Origin: Neorhizobium huautlense
GTDB lineage: Bacteria > Pseudomonadota > Alphaproteobacteria > Rhizobiales > Rhizobiaceae
Assembly (NCBI RefSeq): GCF_030811685.1
Contig: NZ_JAUSRF010000003.1
Span: 348,303-412,302 of the forward strand
Direction of reading: 5' to 3'
DNA: 64,000 nt
This document shows, one piece after another, positions 55,409 through 63,718 of the stretch (position 1 is the stretch's first letter; every line of letters begins with the position of its first letter). The translations under genes were made by a program, and so were the position numbers. The notes under the pieces are model-generated. The model was not told the origin of the DNA, did not search any database, and was given only the letters and a program-made list of their open reading frames with translations.

Positions 55409-56311
55409 TCAACCGGCCGAAGCGCCGTGGGTGATGATCTTGCCGAGCGCGGCCACCAGCTTGTCGAGGGCGAAGCCGACGACGCCGATATAGACAAGCG
55501 CGACGATGATGTCGGAGAGGCGCGACGAGTTCCACGCGTCCCAGATGAAGAAGCCGATGCCGACACCGCCGGTCAGCATTTCAGCAGCGACGATGGCAAG
55601 CCACGACAGGCCGACACCAATGCGCAGGCCGGTGAAGATGTAGGGGGCCGCCGAAGGCAGCATGATCTTGAAGAAGAACTCGATCTGGTTCAGCCGTAGC
55701 ACCTGCGCGACATTGCGGTAATCCTGTGGGATGTTGCGCACGCCGACGGCGGTGTTGATGATGATCGGCCAGATCGAGGTGATGAAGATCACGAAGATGG
55801 CCGAAGGATTGGCATTCTGGAAGGCGGCGAGCGACAGCGGCAACCAGGCAAGCGGCGGCACGGTGCGCAGAACCTGGAATATCGGGTCAAGGCCGCGCAT
55901 CGCCCAGACGGACTGGCCGATGATGGCGCCGACAATGACACCGGCAATGGCGGCAAGGCCAAAACCGTAGGCAACACGCTGCAGCGACACCAGCACCCGC
56001 CAGCCGAGACCGATATCCTGCGAGCCGTTGTTGAAGAACGGATCGACGATTAGGTCATGCGCGTCGGTCCACACCTGCAGGGGCGAGGGCAGGGAGGCGT
56101 CCGGCGCCGAACAGAGGACCTGCCAGATGCCAAGCATGATCGCCAGCACGACCAGCGGCGGCACGGTGCTTTGCACGACGGTCGTCGACATGCGCCTGAA
56201 ATCGAATTTCGCGGCCTGCTTGCCGGAGAAGGCCACGACATTGGCGTGATCTGTTTGCGGTTTGGCGGTTTGCACCGCTGAAAGTTTTTCTTGTTTGGCC
56301 AGGGCGGACAT
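55409..56311 (-). CDS. nrtB: Nitrate ABC transporter permease
   Basis: A 300-residue inner-membrane permease. A polar N-terminal 60 residues precedes about six hydrophobic segments. NrtB signatures include DPFFNNGSQDIGLGWRVLVSLQRVAYGF, RTVPPLAWLPLSLAAF, IIINTAVGVRNIPQDYRNVAQVL and WLAIVAAEMLTGGVGIGFFIWDAWN. The ATG at 56309-56311 is preferred to an upstream in-frame ATG that overlaps nrtA. With NrtA and NrtC it imports nitrate and possibly nitrite. Confidence 0.95.
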   Translation of the reverse strand: MSALAKQEKLSAVQTAKPQTDHANVVAFSGKQAAKFDFRRMSTTVVQSTVPPLVVLAIMLGIWQVLCSAPDASLPSPLQVWTDAHDLIVDPFFNNGSQDIGLGWRVLVSLQRVAYGFGLAAIAGVIVGAIIGQSVWAMRGLDPIFQVLRTVPPLAWLPLSLAAFQNANPSAIFVIFITSIWPIIINTAVGVRNIPQDYRNVAQVLRLNQIEFFFKIMLPSAAPYIFTGLRIGVGLSWLAIVAAEMLTGGVGIGFFIWDAWNSSRLSDIIVALVYIGVVGFALDKLVAALGKIITHGASAG

Positions 56312-56376
56312 TGGCTCGCTCCATAAGACGGGAAGAAAAAGCCGGCGCGCGCGTCCACGCGCCGGAGGCGGGGAAA

Positions 56377-57675
56377 TCAACTTGCAGCCTTGATCGGCAG
56401 GCTTTCGAGATAGGCGGACGGGTTTTCGGGGTCGAAAACCTTGCCGTCGAAAAACGTTTCCTTGCCGCGCGAACTGGTGACCGGGATATCGGCTGCAGCC
56501 ACACCCAGATCCTTTGCCGCCTCGCGCCAGAGATCCTCGCGGTTGACCTCATCGACGATAGCCTTGATGTCGGTATCCGGCGCGAACGTGCCCCAACGGA
56601 TATTCTCGGCCACGAACCAGCTGTCATGGCTCTTGAACGGATAGGATGCGCCGTCCTTCCAGAACTTCATCTGAAGACCGGTCGCCTTCACATCGCGGCC
56701 GTTGCCGTAATTGATGTCGCCTTTGAGGCGTCCAAGCACATCTTTGGGCGGCACGTTGAACCATTGGCGTTTGCCGAGGGTGGCGGCCATCTCTTCCTTG
56801 TTGGCAAAATCCTCGCACCATTGCTGGGCTTCCATGACAGCCATCAGGATGGCCTTGGCGGCATTGGGGTTCTTTTCCACCCAGTCGGCGCGCATGCCGA
56901 GCGCCTTTTCCGGATGGCCTTTCCATATTTCGCCGGTGGAACAGGCGGTAAAACCGATGCCCTGATTGACGAGTTGTTCGTTCCACGGCTCGCCGACACA
57001 GAAGGCGTCCATATTGCCGACCTTCATGTTGGCGACCATCTGCGGCGGCGGCACCACGATGGTCGAAACGTCGGTGTTCGGATCGATGCCGCCGGCGGCC
57101 AGCCAGTAACGGATCCACAGATCGTGCGTGCCTCCCGGAAAGGTCATGGCCACCTTCACCTCGTTGCCGGCCGCCTTCTTTTTCGCAAAGGCTTCCCTGA
57201 GTTTCGAGGCATCGAGCTGAACACCGGTTTGCGCATATTCCTTCGCGACCGAAATGCCCTGGCTGTCGAGGTTGAGGCGGGCGATCAGTGCCATCGGCAC
57301 CGGTTTGCTGTTCTGTGTTACCTTTCCGGTGTGCATGAGATAGGGAAGCGGCGAGAGTATATGCGCGCCATCAATGCCGTTGGCCGCGCCGCCGAGCACG
57401 AGATTGTCGCGGGTTGCGCCCCATGAAGCCTGTTTGCCGACCTCGACATCCGCCATGCCGTGTTTGGCGAACAGGCCTTTTTCGGCTGCGATGATCAGCG
57501 GTGCCGCGTCGGTCAGCGCAATGAAACCGAGTTTTGCGCCGGTGACTTCCGGGCCGGCAGATGCGGCGAAGGCACCGGATGGGAAGGCCGTCTTGACGGC
57601 TGCGACCAGAGCCGCCGTGGCGCTGGTCTTGAGAAGCGTTCGCCGGCTGAAACCCGGTGTCGAAATCTTGGTCAT
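56377..57675 (-). CDS. nrtA: Nitrate-binding protein, Tat-exported
   Basis: A 432-residue periplasmic nitrate-binding protein. The N-terminus SRRTLLKTSATAALVAA is a twin-arginine signal cleaved near residue 38 (GAFAAS). Family landmarks are GFIALTDAAPLIIAAEKGLFAKHG, GGAANGIDGAHILSPLPYLM, FPGGTHDLWIRYWLAAGGIDP and FCVGEPWNEQLVNQGIGF. First gene of the assimilation operon; its 5' leader (57676-57851) carries hairpins and a terminator. It is a paralogue of the sensor NasS just upstream, which lacks a signal peptide. Confidence 0.95.
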   Translation of the reverse strand: MTKISTPGFSRRTLLKTSATAALVAAVKTAFPSGAFAASAGPEVTGAKLGFIALTDAAPLIIAAEKGLFAKHGMADVEVGKQASWGATRDNLVLGGAANGIDGAHILSPLPYLMHTGKVTQNSKPVPMALIARLNLDSQGISVAKEYAQTGVQLDASKLREAFAKKKAAGNEVKVAMTFPGGTHDLWIRYWLAAGGIDPNTDVSTIVVPPPQMVANMKVGNMDAFCVGEPWNEQLVNQGIGFTACSTGEIWKGHPEKALGMRADWVEKNPNAAKAILMAVMEAQQWCEDFANKEEMAATLGKRQWFNVPPKDVLGRLKGDINYGNGRDVKATGLQMKFWKDGASYPFKSHDSWFVAENIRWGTFAPDTDIKAIVDEVNREDLWREAAKDLGVAAADIPVTSSRGKETFFDGKVFDPENPSAYLESLPIKAAS

Positions 57676-57720
57676 GCGCGTTCCCCTTGGTTTTATCGGT
57701 CGGTTTTCTGGATTTCGGGC

Positions 57721-57774
57721 AAAAAAAAACGCCGCTCGGAATTTGCGTCTGCCGGAGGGAGGGTTCCGGGCAGC
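57721..57774 (-). terminator. Intrinsic terminator in the nrtA leader
   Basis: On the minus strand GCTGCCCGGAA (57774-57764) can pair with TTCCGAGCGGC (57741-57731), 11 positions with one mismatch and one G-U pair, around a 22-base loop, and is followed by nine T residues (57729-57721). It lies 46 bases before the nrtA ATG, so unless it is bypassed the operon is not transcribed. This is the expected target stage for NasT-type antitermination. Confidence 0.75.
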
Positions 57775-57802
57775 AAAAACCTTGCGACGTCGATGTCTTT
57801 GT

Positions 57803-57845
57803 TAAGCGCCTATCGTGCGCTTATCCGCAGCGGTCGCCGTTGACC
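57803..57845 (-). promoter_or_regulatory. Leader RNA hairpins, candidate NasT (ANTAR) binding site
   Basis: Two small hairpins at the very 5' end of the predicted leader. The first (57845-57832) is a GGUC/GACC stem with hexaloop AACGGC, having A at loop position 1 and G at position 4, as in the ANTAR consensus. The second (57823-57803) is a seven-base stem UAAGCGC/GCGCUUA with a seven-base loop, one longer than the canonical six. They are eight bases apart and precede the terminator. Confidence 0.6.
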
Positions 57846-57861
57846 TGTGCGCTAGAAGCTT

Positions 57862-57877
57862 TGCAAACGGCGTGCCA
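57862..57877 (-). promoter_or_regulatory. Sigma-54 (RpoN) promoter of the nitrate assimilation operon
   Basis: On the minus strand TGGCACGCCGTTTGCA matches the -24/-12 consensus TGGCAC-N5-TTGCA perfectly. Transcription would begin about 12 bases after the GC, near 57851, which places the first leader hairpin about six bases into the RNA. Nitrogen control through RpoN/NtrC plus nitrate control through NasST is therefore built into one leader. Confidence 0.85.
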
Positions 57878-57977
57878 ATTTCAAATTGTTACTTTAGGTC
57901 ACGGAAAACAAAGGGGAAATTTCACTTTGCCCAACGATGCCTCCAAGCCAGCGTATTTGCGGCACTGCAAAGAATTT

Positions 57978-57996
57978 GTGCATATGCAAAATGCAC
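57978..57996. promoter_or_regulatory. Possible upstream activator site
   Basis: GTGCAT at 57978-57983 and ATGCAC at 57991-57996 form an inverted repeat about 100 bases upstream of the -24 element, where NtrC sites are often found. The half-sites are oriented inside-out relative to the usual TGCAC...GTGCA pattern, so the assignment to NtrC is weak. Confidence 0.25.
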
Positions 57997-58018
57997 CGCA
58001 GCAGAAACAGGCACGAAG

Positions 58019-59293
58019 TCAGGCTTTGCGCCTGTCCGATCCAGCCGATTTTGCGGCACTTACGTCAAATTTTTCGATATAAGAGGGCATGTCCGACGGG
58101 TCGAAAACGTGCCCGTCGAGAAAATGATCGCCACTCTCGTCACCTTCGGTGATGATGTCATCGCCGGTAGGACCGGTGCCGAGCGCTTCCCGGTAGAGGT
58201 CGGGCCGATAGGTGCCGGCTGCGGCGGCAAGCTCCGTCTCGCCATAGGGCACCTGTCCCCAGCGAATCATCTGGCTGTAGATCCACAGTGCATGGCCGGG
58301 TTTCGGGTAATTGGCAAAATCCCGATGGAACTGGAAATAGTCCGGAATGATCCGGCGGTTTCCCTTGGCATCAAGGCTGAATTCGCCGGCCAGCACGCGT
58401 CGGATGATTTCGACCGGTGCTGCGATGAAACGCTGGTCGGCCAATGCTTCTGCAAGTGCGTCGTGATTTTCCGAACGATCACACCAGCGGGCCGCGGCAT
58501 CGAGCGCAACGATCAGCCGGGAAACTGTGTCCGGTTGAGCGGCGGCCCATTCCGGTCGCATGGCAATGACTTTTTCCGGTGCTGACGGCCAGATATCCTG
58601 TTTGGCGGCAACGATGCGCCCGACACCCCTTTCCGAAGCGATCATGTTCCAGGGCGCGCCGACGCAAAAACCGTCGATGGCACCGGCTTCCAGCGCATCG
58701 GAGGTCAGCGGCGGCGGTACGACCACCAGTCTGACGTCCCGATCCGGGTCGATGCCGCCGGCGGCCAGCCAGTAGCGGAATTCGTAATTGTGAGAGGAAA
58801 ACGGATAGGTGACACCGAATGTCAGCAACGGCTCGCCGCGGGCCTTCATCTGGCCGATGGTTTTTGCGAGCGCATTGGCGTTGGCGAGAGCGTCTGCATC
58901 CTCGGTTATGTCAGCGACGTCGCGCATGCGTTCGAACAGTTTGACCGAAAGCGTGATGGCATTGCCGCCGCGCCCCAGCGAAAAGGGCGTGATCGTCGGC
59001 GACGGGTTGGAACCGAGCCCCAGCATCGAAGCGACCGGCATGGGGGACAGCATATGGGCGATGTCGAACTGCCGGAATGCCAGGCGATCCCGTACATTGG
59101 CCCAGGAAACATCTTTCACCAGTTCCAGCGTCAGCCCTTCCTTCGCGGCAAAACCGAATTCGCTGGCGGCAATCAGCACCGATGCATCGACGAGCGGTAT
59201 GAAGCCGGCGCGCAGAACACGCTGCCTGTCGCTGCGCATGGTCATCGGCGCGGACAATCTGTCTCTGTCCTGAGTGGTCATCATCATCATCAT
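58019..59293 (-). CDS. nasS: Nitrate sensor protein NasS
   Basis: A 424-residue NrtA-like protein without a signal peptide, as expected of the cytoplasmic nitrate/nitrite sensor NasS. Conserved blocks parallel NrtA: GFIPLVDASVLIAASEFGFAAKEG, FGVTYPFSSHNYEFRYWLAAGGIDP, FCVGAPWNMIASERGVG. Without nitrate NasS holds NasT inactive; nitrate binding releases NasT. The start is a run of five ATGs; 59293 is chosen for the GGAG five bases before. It is encoded 43 bases after nasT and upstream of the operon it controls. Confidence 0.93.
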   Translation of the reverse strand: MMMMMTTQDRDRLSAPMTMRSDRQRVLRAGFIPLVDASVLIAASEFGFAAKEGLTLELVKDVSWANVRDRLAFRQFDIAHMLSPMPVASMLGLGSNPSPTITPFSLGRGGNAITLSVKLFERMRDVADITEDADALANANALAKTIGQMKARGEPLLTFGVTYPFSSHNYEFRYWLAAGGIDPDRDVRLVVVPPPLTSDALEAGAIDGFCVGAPWNMIASERGVGRIVAAKQDIWPSAPEKVIAMRPEWAAAQPDTVSRLIVALDAAARWCDRSENHDALAEALADQRFIAAPVEIIRRVLAGEFSLDAKGNRRIIPDYFQFHRDFANYPKPGHALWIYSQMIRWGQVPYGETELAAAAGTYRPDLYREALGTGPTGDDIITEGDESGDHFLDGHVFDPSDMPSYIEKFDVSAAKSAGSDRRKA

Positions 59294-59336
59294 GTTCACT
59301 CCGGCTTCTTTCTGAACCCTGGCTCGATTGAAACCA

Positions 59337-59930
59337 TCACATCAAAAGCCCCGCTGCGGTGACAACACTCTGGGCGATTTCGGACATCTTCTTTTTCTCG
59401 TTCATGGCCGTCTGGCGCAGAAGCGCAAAGGCCTGCTCTTCCGAAAGGCCGCGCATCTTCATGAGAATACCCTTGGCACGCTCGATCACCTTGCGTTCTT
59501 CCAGGGCAGACCTGGCTTCGGCGAGTTCGCGTTGCAGGCGGCTGAAGGCGTTGAACCGGCTGACGGCCATGTCGAGAATGGATTTCACCCGCTCCTTCTT
59601 GAGGCCATCCACCACATAGGCCGAAACGCCGGCATCCATGGCGGATTCGATAAGGGCTGTATCGGAGCGATCGACGAACATGGCGATCGGCCGGCTGACG
59701 GTGCGGGTCAGCTGGAACAGGTGTTCCATCATGTCACGGTTGGGATTTTCGATGTCGATGATGATGACATCCGGTTTCAGCGTCTCGATGATACGGGCGA
59801 CGCCCTGCACTTCATGAATGACGGTGACATTGCTGTGGCCGGCCTCGGTCAGCCCTTCCTCGATGATGGAAGCACGAATGGTGTTTTCATCGATGACCAG
59901 AATCGTCAGGTCGGAATTCGTCATCGCCAT
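59337..59930 (-). CDS. nasT: Antiterminator NasT (receiver-ANTAR protein)
   Basis: 197 residues. A response-regulator-like receiver domain (TILVIDENTIRASIIEEGL, DVIIIDIENPNRDMMEHLFQLT, about 1-120) is joined by a coiled linker (RLQRELAEARSALEERKVIERAKG) to an ANTAR RNA-binding domain (MKMRGLSEEQAFALLRQTAMNEKKKMSEIAQSVV). It binds paired hairpins in leader RNA and prevents termination when released by NasS. The start at 59928-59930 is used; an inner ATG is two codons later. Its likely target is the leader at 57803-57845, two genes downstream. Confidence 0.94.
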   Translation of the reverse strand: MAMTNSDLTILVIDENTIRASIIEEGLTEAGHSNVTVIHEVQGVARIIETLKPDVIIIDIENPNRDMMEHLFQLTRTVSRPIAMFVDRSDTALIESAMDAGVSAYVVDGLKKERVKSILDMAVSRFNAFSRLQRELAEARSALEERKVIERAKGILMKMRGLSEEQAFALLRQTAMNEKKKMSEIAQSVVTAAGLLM

Positions 59931-59935
59931 CTTTT

Positions 59936-60238
59936 TTACCCGACGGCGCCGTAGAGATAGGCTACAAAACCGCCGGCAGCGATCAGGATCGACCACGGCA
60001 AGGATATGCGGTGACCCAGCAGGACCGCGAGTGCCATGCCTGCGACCACAAGAATGGTGCCCGTGAACAATCCGCGCCCCATGAATGCGAGCATGAGCGC
60101 ACACAGGAATATGCCGTTGGCAGCCGTCGACTGGGCCAGATGCGGCGGAGACATATTCGGTCGCGATGTGAAGACCGAGGCGAAACCCGTCCAGCTGAAG
60201 CCGATCGCGATGCAAAGGAATGGCAGATACGGCGTCAA
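59936..60238 (-). CDS. Small predicted membrane protein upstream of nasT
   Basis: About 100 residues with three hydrophobic segments (LPFLCIAIGFSWTGFASVF, GIFLCALMLAFMGRGLFTGTILVVAGMALAVLL and ILIAAGGFVAYLYG). A TTG start at 60236-60238 with AGGGG seven bases ahead is preferred; an in-frame ATG at 60286 gives a longer form. The stop is only five bases from nasT, so it may be co-transcribed. I do not recognise the family; a proteolipid- or DUF-type membrane protein is possible. Confidence 0.5.
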   Translation of the reverse strand: MTPYLPFLCIAIGFSWTGFASVFTSRPNMSPPHLAQSTAANGIFLCALMLAFMGRGLFTGTILVVAGMALAVLLGHRISLPWSILIAAGGFVAYLYGAVG

Positions 60239-60601
60239 GGATCGTCCCCTGTGGATTTTACAGAGGAGAAGCAATCCGCGTGCCATCCATTTTCGTGCCT
60301 GATTTTCGAAAGATTGGCTGCTTTGGCGTGCGGGACCGAGCCGTATCGCCTCTTTTGTGAGCAGTTCAGGCAACGTGATCGATCACCCAGTGGCATCGAC
60401 CACGCAAGCGCGTTTGCCAAAACCTCTCGCATGCCGTTACCGATTCCAAGGGGTGTTCGGCACGACGTCTTATGGCTGCGCGCGTACCGGCCATCACTCT
60501 GATCGGTAAGCCGGCATAGTTTTGAGGTGGCGAATTCTCGGTCATCACCGACGTCGGAACCTTTGATGGCCCCATGTCTATCAAGGCATCCCTAACGCCA
60601 G
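60239..60601. other. Region without a supported gene
   Basis: 363 bases between the small membrane protein and the truncated kinase. Short open frames exist on both strands but none has a good ribosome site or familiar sequence. The promoter for nasT and its small neighbour may lie near 60240-60330. Confidence 0.45.
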
Positions 60602-61402
60602 TCACGGTGTCCTTTCAACTGCGGGAGAAGAGATCATCTCGTTGATCTTTGCAGCCAGGACATCGATCGCGAATGGCTTGCTGATCATCGCCATGTTGGT
60701 GCCAAGGAAACTCGCCTTCGTCATCGCGTTTTCCGCATATCCCGTCACAAACAGGATCGGGAGGTCCGGGCGATGCTGGCGGGCGATTTCCGCCAGTTGC
60801 CTGCCAGTCATGCCGGGCAGACCGACATCCGAAATCATCAGGTCAATCACTGCGCGGCCCTGCAGGATCGGAACGGCAAGATTGGCATCTGCCGCCTCGA
60901 GCACCTTGTAGGACAGACTGGTCAGCACTTCCGAGATCAGCATCCGCACGGAATCGTCGTCCTCGACCAGCAGAACCGCCTGGCCGCTGCCTTCAGGAGC
61001 GTCGGCCTTGTCCTGGTTATCATCATGTTCTGCAGAATTTTCCGAGCTTGGCAGATAGAGCGTGATACCGGTGCCTTCGCCCGGTGTGCTGTCGATACGA
61101 ACGGCGCCACCTGATTGCTGCGCAAACCCGTAGATCATCGATAGCCCCAGGCCGGTTCCCTGGCCGATCGGCTTGGTCGTGAAAAAGGGATCAAAAACCT
61201 TGTCGATGATGTCCGGCGGCATCCCGACGCCGGTGTCCCGGACCGTGATGGCGATGTAGGTGCCTGATTTCAGGTCGATGTCGCTCTCTTCAATCACCAC
61301 ACGCGTTGCGGAAATGGTCAGGCGTCCACCATCCGGCATGGCGTCACGCGCGTTGACGGCAAGATTTAGCAGGGCGCTCTCAAGCTGGTTTGCGTCTGCC
61401 AC
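60602..61402 (-). pseudogene. 5'-truncated hybrid sensor histidine kinase
   Basis: The remaining 266 codons encode only the C-terminal part of a hybrid kinase. The ATPase domain has the N-box NQLESALLNLAVNARDAMP at the very start, G1 [11 protein letters not shown]-box FDPFFTTKP and G2 [15 protein letters not shown]. The receiver domain has VLLVEDDDSVRMLI, Asp in MISDVGLPGM, and Lys in MISKPF. The sensor region and the phospho-accepting His domain are missing; reading upstream, the frame meets a TAA at about 61430 and homology stops. It therefore cannot autophosphorylate as a normal kinase. The truncation point coincides with the start of the recombinase-bearing DNA. Confidence 0.8.
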
Positions 61403-61804
61403 CAGTTTTCCGATATGCCATACATCGCTGCACTGGGATTATCACTGCCTTATGGTCCACGGCTGTCAGTCACGACAGGCGCGGCGCCGCTGGCCAGGCT
61501 TCCACCGGCATGGCGAGCCGTGACCATTACGGCCACTGCGGGCCTCCTCTTTCAGGAGGCTCCCAAAACGGCCCCGCTCTCTTCCTCCGTTCGCGAAGCT
61601 TTCCGACACTTCGAGCGCGGGCCGGGCGAAATGTATCATCAGGCACCTCGACCAACGCGGGCGGTGTCAGTCGTAAATCTCCGTGCGGAAACCGAATACC
61701 AGGAGCTCGTCCGCGACATCATTATAAGCGGAGGCTGGCAATCTTTGCGTCCAAAACAGGCCGCGCGAGAAGCCGGGCAATCGGCAAGCTGATGCTCCCC
61801 GCCC
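61403..61804. other. Unassigned DNA at the edge of the mobile region
   Basis: 402 bases between the broken kinase and the recombinase remnant. One plus-strand frame (61415-61792) encodes 125 residues ending in VVNLRAETEYQELVRDIIISGG, with no ribosome site and no recognised family; it converges on the recombinase stop. It may be transposon-borne filler or a gene fragment. Confidence 0.4.
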
Positions 61805-62720
61805 TCAATTACGAATGAGGCCAAACCGATGCGCCTCATCCAGCAGGTGACGCACAGAGGAAGGCTGCCATTTGCGCCCACCGCGCGCCGGTCGCTCACC
61901 CATTTGATCCAGTTGGGCGGCGATATCGCGTAGCGACAGGCCAGGATCAGCAATGGCAATGGCTGCAACCAGTTTCATCAGATGATCTTCTGGGGCACGA
62001 CGGGGCGAGCGTGCCAGAAGCTCGGGATCGGCCAGCTTCTCGCGGACCATCCCATGCACCGCGCGGCGCAGGCGTTCTACCGTCCAGTCATGGCCCCGGC
62101 GATTGAGCACCCGGACGACATTGTCCCAGCTGTGTTGGGGCCGGAGCTGCCGCACCATCGGCAGCAAAGTTTGGGCGGAGGAGATCAGCTCATCGAGATA
62201 AAGCTTATCCGCGCCTTCGAGACTGCCTTGATGGCTTCGGGCCGCCGCTCTCGTAGTCCGGGATTACCCGGCAGCTTGCCACGCGCTTTCGCCGCCTTGA
62301 TACCAGCTTTTGTTCGCTCGGCAATCAGGGCCCGTTCGAGCTGCGCGACAGCGCCGAGGACCTGAAGAGAAAACATCCCCTGTGGTGTAGACGTGTCGAT
62401 CGGATCGCGGATCGATCGGAAATGAACGCCGCGCTCTTCAAGTTCCTCGATCACCTGCAACAGATGGCTGACCGAACTAGCTAGTCGATCGAGCCGGAAG
62501 ACGACAAGCACGTCGCCGGCAGTCAGTCGCCGAGCAATCTTGTCAGCACCGGTCGTGCCTGTGAGGCGCCGGAGCCGTGCTCGTGAAAAATCCGCTCACA
62601 ACCGGCGGCGCGCAACTCGTCAATCTGCGCGTCATGAACCTGATCGTCGGTCGAGACGCGCGCATAACCGATGAGACGTCTGGGTGCTGGCGGCTGATTG
62701 GCGCTCGGCCGTTGTGCCAT
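61805..62720 (-). pseudogene. Serine recombinase (resolvase/invertase) with two frameshifts
   Basis: A gene of about 305 codons split over three frames. Part 1 (62720-62523) has the resolvase N-terminus PRRLIGYARVSTDDQVHDAQIDELRAAGC with the catalytic Ser in RVSTDDQ. A one-base shift near 62525-62535 is needed to continue into LTAGDVLVVFRLDRLA...VAQLERALIAERTKAGIKAAKARGK (to about 62212). A second shift near 62205-62215 leads into DKLYLDELISSAQ...LLPMVRQLRPQ and the C-terminal helix-turn-helix-like tail ending at 61805. Each piece is well preserved, so the decay is recent or the shifts are sequencing errors. It marks a transposon or integrated element. Confidence 0.85.
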
Positions 62721-63171
62721 GGTTTTCTCACGCGTATTTCAGGTGCCTTGTACAGATAAGGAATGCGTGAGAAAATGATTCGTTGAAAGCGTGTTTTATG
62801 GCTTAGTTACAGCCTCGCCAGGCCCGGAATTCGACTGTCAATGAGCTTTATCTGTGGCTTGGGATAATTGCACCCTGGTGGCCATACACGGCGGAAATGG
62901 GCTAGAAGAAAGAAATCGGGAGAGGTGCGGGGCAGGCACATTGCTAGAAGGAGAGATCGCGGACAGATCCTTTTTTGCTTAGGCGGAGAGGGAAGATCAC
63001 CGCAGTGCCGCCTTCTGCCGCAGCACACCGCCGAACTTCGCCTATAACTGCCCGAAAGACCAAAAAATCCGGCGTCCGGCCATCGACGGCGCCCGACCGT
63101 TGTGCAAGGACGTTGGCGGTATGATCATTATTTCCGGGATGTTCAGCGTGATTGGCCAATAGGAGCGCGAA
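62721..63171. other. Unassigned DNA downstream of the recombinase start
   Basis: 451 bases with no recognised gene. A minus-strand frame (63159-62944, TTG start) encodes 71 residues (HPGNNDHTANVLAQRSGAVDG and PDFLVFRAVIGEVRRC) with plausible codon use but no known family. A resolution site for the recombinase would be expected just upstream of its start at 62721-62850; I could not define its subsites. Confidence 0.35.
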
Positions 63172-63435
63172 ATGAGTGTTCGCGCCGTATTACGCGAACG
63201 TTATCCCACCTGCCGGATCGCCGATGTTCTTGAAAGTCGTGAACGTGCCGAACTGGAAGGTGACCTCGTCTACACCGCCTTGGCAAATAATTCCGCGATC
63301 AGGCCATCTACAACCTCTCGGCCAGGGCAATCCGCGGTGGTCGGCGCTGTCAACAGCCTGCGCCAGCCGGATCAGGTCGTCTTCATCCGCTTGCCGGTTA
63401 TTTTGGGTGATGAGATGAGGGGCAGGTACGATTGA
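63172..63435 (+). CDS. Possible small hypothetical gene or gene fragment
   Basis: 87 codons starting MSVRAVLRERYPTCRIADVLESRERAEL, preceded by TAGGAG at six bases, a convincing ribosome site. After about residue 42 the sequence becomes low in protein character (RPSTTSRPGQSAVV), suggesting a frameshift or truncation. No family recognised. It lies between the recombinase region and an IS630-type element, so it may be a broken passenger gene. Confidence 0.3.
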   Translation: MSVRAVLRERYPTCRIADVLESRERAELEGDLVYTALANNSAIRPSTTSRPGQSAVVGAVNSLRQPDQVVFIRLPVILGDEMRGRYD

Positions 63436-63718
63436 TTCCGCCTATCCACATCCACAAGATCTAGAATTTCCGATTTCCCGGGTGGATGTCCGACGATCTG
63501 ACGATTGCAGGTGCAACGGATCTCAGCCTTTAAATGGTCCTGCCAGATCATTTCAGGCTGCCCGGAGGGAGCACAGTTCTTGGAGGCACCTCTCTCTTTC
63601 CTGCTTTCTCGGCTGTGCCACAATAGCCGCTACGTTGCGACACCGGCTGGAGGGCCGGCCCCATGCCTTCCGCGCGGTCAACGCCGTCCGGCGATGATGG
63701 AGCTCGTCATGTAGTTTG
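63436..63718. other. Unassigned DNA before the IS element
   Basis: 283 bases with short overlapping frames and no recognisable product; no terminator or promoter stands out. Confidence 0.4.

Noticed and set aside
60366..60605. A 79-codon minus-strand open frame upstream of nasT's neighbour
   Set aside because: No recognisable motif, no good ribosome site, and poor codon character.
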